From NCBI GenBank assembly GCA_004376305.1, contig SOKD01000145.1, positions 1 through 7,421 on the forward strand: a stretch of 7,421 nucleotides of DNA, written 5' to 3'. The position numbers and the translations under genes are program-made. Within the stretch, counting starts at the first letter, position 1; the number at the start of each line of letters is the position of its first letter. Positions 7,396-7,421 of the stretch are shown here, piece after piece. The notes under the pieces are model-generated. The model searched no databases, had not been told where the DNA came from, and saw nothing but the letters and a program-made list of their open reading frames with translations. The stretch is from Candidatus Cloacimonadota bacterium. Lineage in GTDB: Bacteria; Hydrothermota; E44-bin80.

Positions 7396-7403
7396 TCCTC
7401 CTT
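7396..7403 (-). promoter_or_regulatory. RBS of rpsG
   Basis: Minus-strand AAGGAGGA ends three bases before the ATG at 7390-7392. It contrasts with fusA, the next gene, which has no such signal. The remaining 18 bases to the window edge hold no recognisable feature. Confidence 0.8.
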
Positions 7404-7421
7404 ACTCTTTCATACCTTATG

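Noticed and set aside
1..7421. CRISPR array, tRNA, insertion sequence or phage genes
   Set aside because: No regularly spaced repeats, no cloverleaf-like segment and no transposase or integrase motifs; the window is nearly filled by six housekeeping or metabolic genes.

Overview
All genes in this window lie on the minus strand, so transcription runs from the right edge to the left. Two functional blocks are visible. The right block (about 4735-7421) is the end of a str-type ribosomal operon: rpsG (30S protein S7) followed by fusA (EF-G). The left block (1-4579) is a formate dehydrogenase maturation and structural cassette: mobA, fdhD, fdhE, then the catalytic subunit of a membrane-associated, Tat-exported FDH-N type formate dehydrogenase, which runs off the left edge. 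No gene-free stretch exceeds 300 bases; the two largest gaps are 4580-4734 (155 bp; promoter and hairpin candidates) and 6814-6921 (108 bp; a strong palindromic hairpin).

The key annotation point is that the FDH catalytic gene is interrupted by an in-frame TGA at 1699-1701. This is not a pseudogene. The TGA sits exactly at the active-site selenocysteine position of the FdnG family, is followed by the conserved His, and a compact bacterial SECIS-type hairpin lies 14 nt downstream. I read every codon from there to base 1 and found no other stop, giving 756 codons of one continuous selenoprotein gene.

The left block makes a coherent pathway. MobA attaches GMP to molybdopterin to build the bis-MGD cofactor, FdhD transfers sulfur to the Mo/W cofactor, and FdhE (four CxxC zinc-type motifs) assists assembly. 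The Tat signal on FdnG sends the folded, cofactor-loaded enzyme to the periplasmic side. The iron-sulfur beta and membrane gamma subunits would be expected beyond base 1. A consensus -35 box upstream of mobA suggests this cassette has its own promoter, separate from the ribosomal genes.

The organism is a bacterium able to insert selenocysteine, with moderately A+T-rich DNA and strong AGGAGG-type ribosome binding sites, probably a Gram-negative anaerobe using formate respiration. I cannot fix the phylum from sequence alone. The most unusual non-coding signals are an 18-nt perfect palindrome inside a larger hairpin between rpsG and fusA, with a competing inverted repeat reaching the rpsG stop codon, and a hairpin flanked by two Shine-Dalgarno sequences before fdnG. 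I see no sign of an undescribed multi-gene system here.
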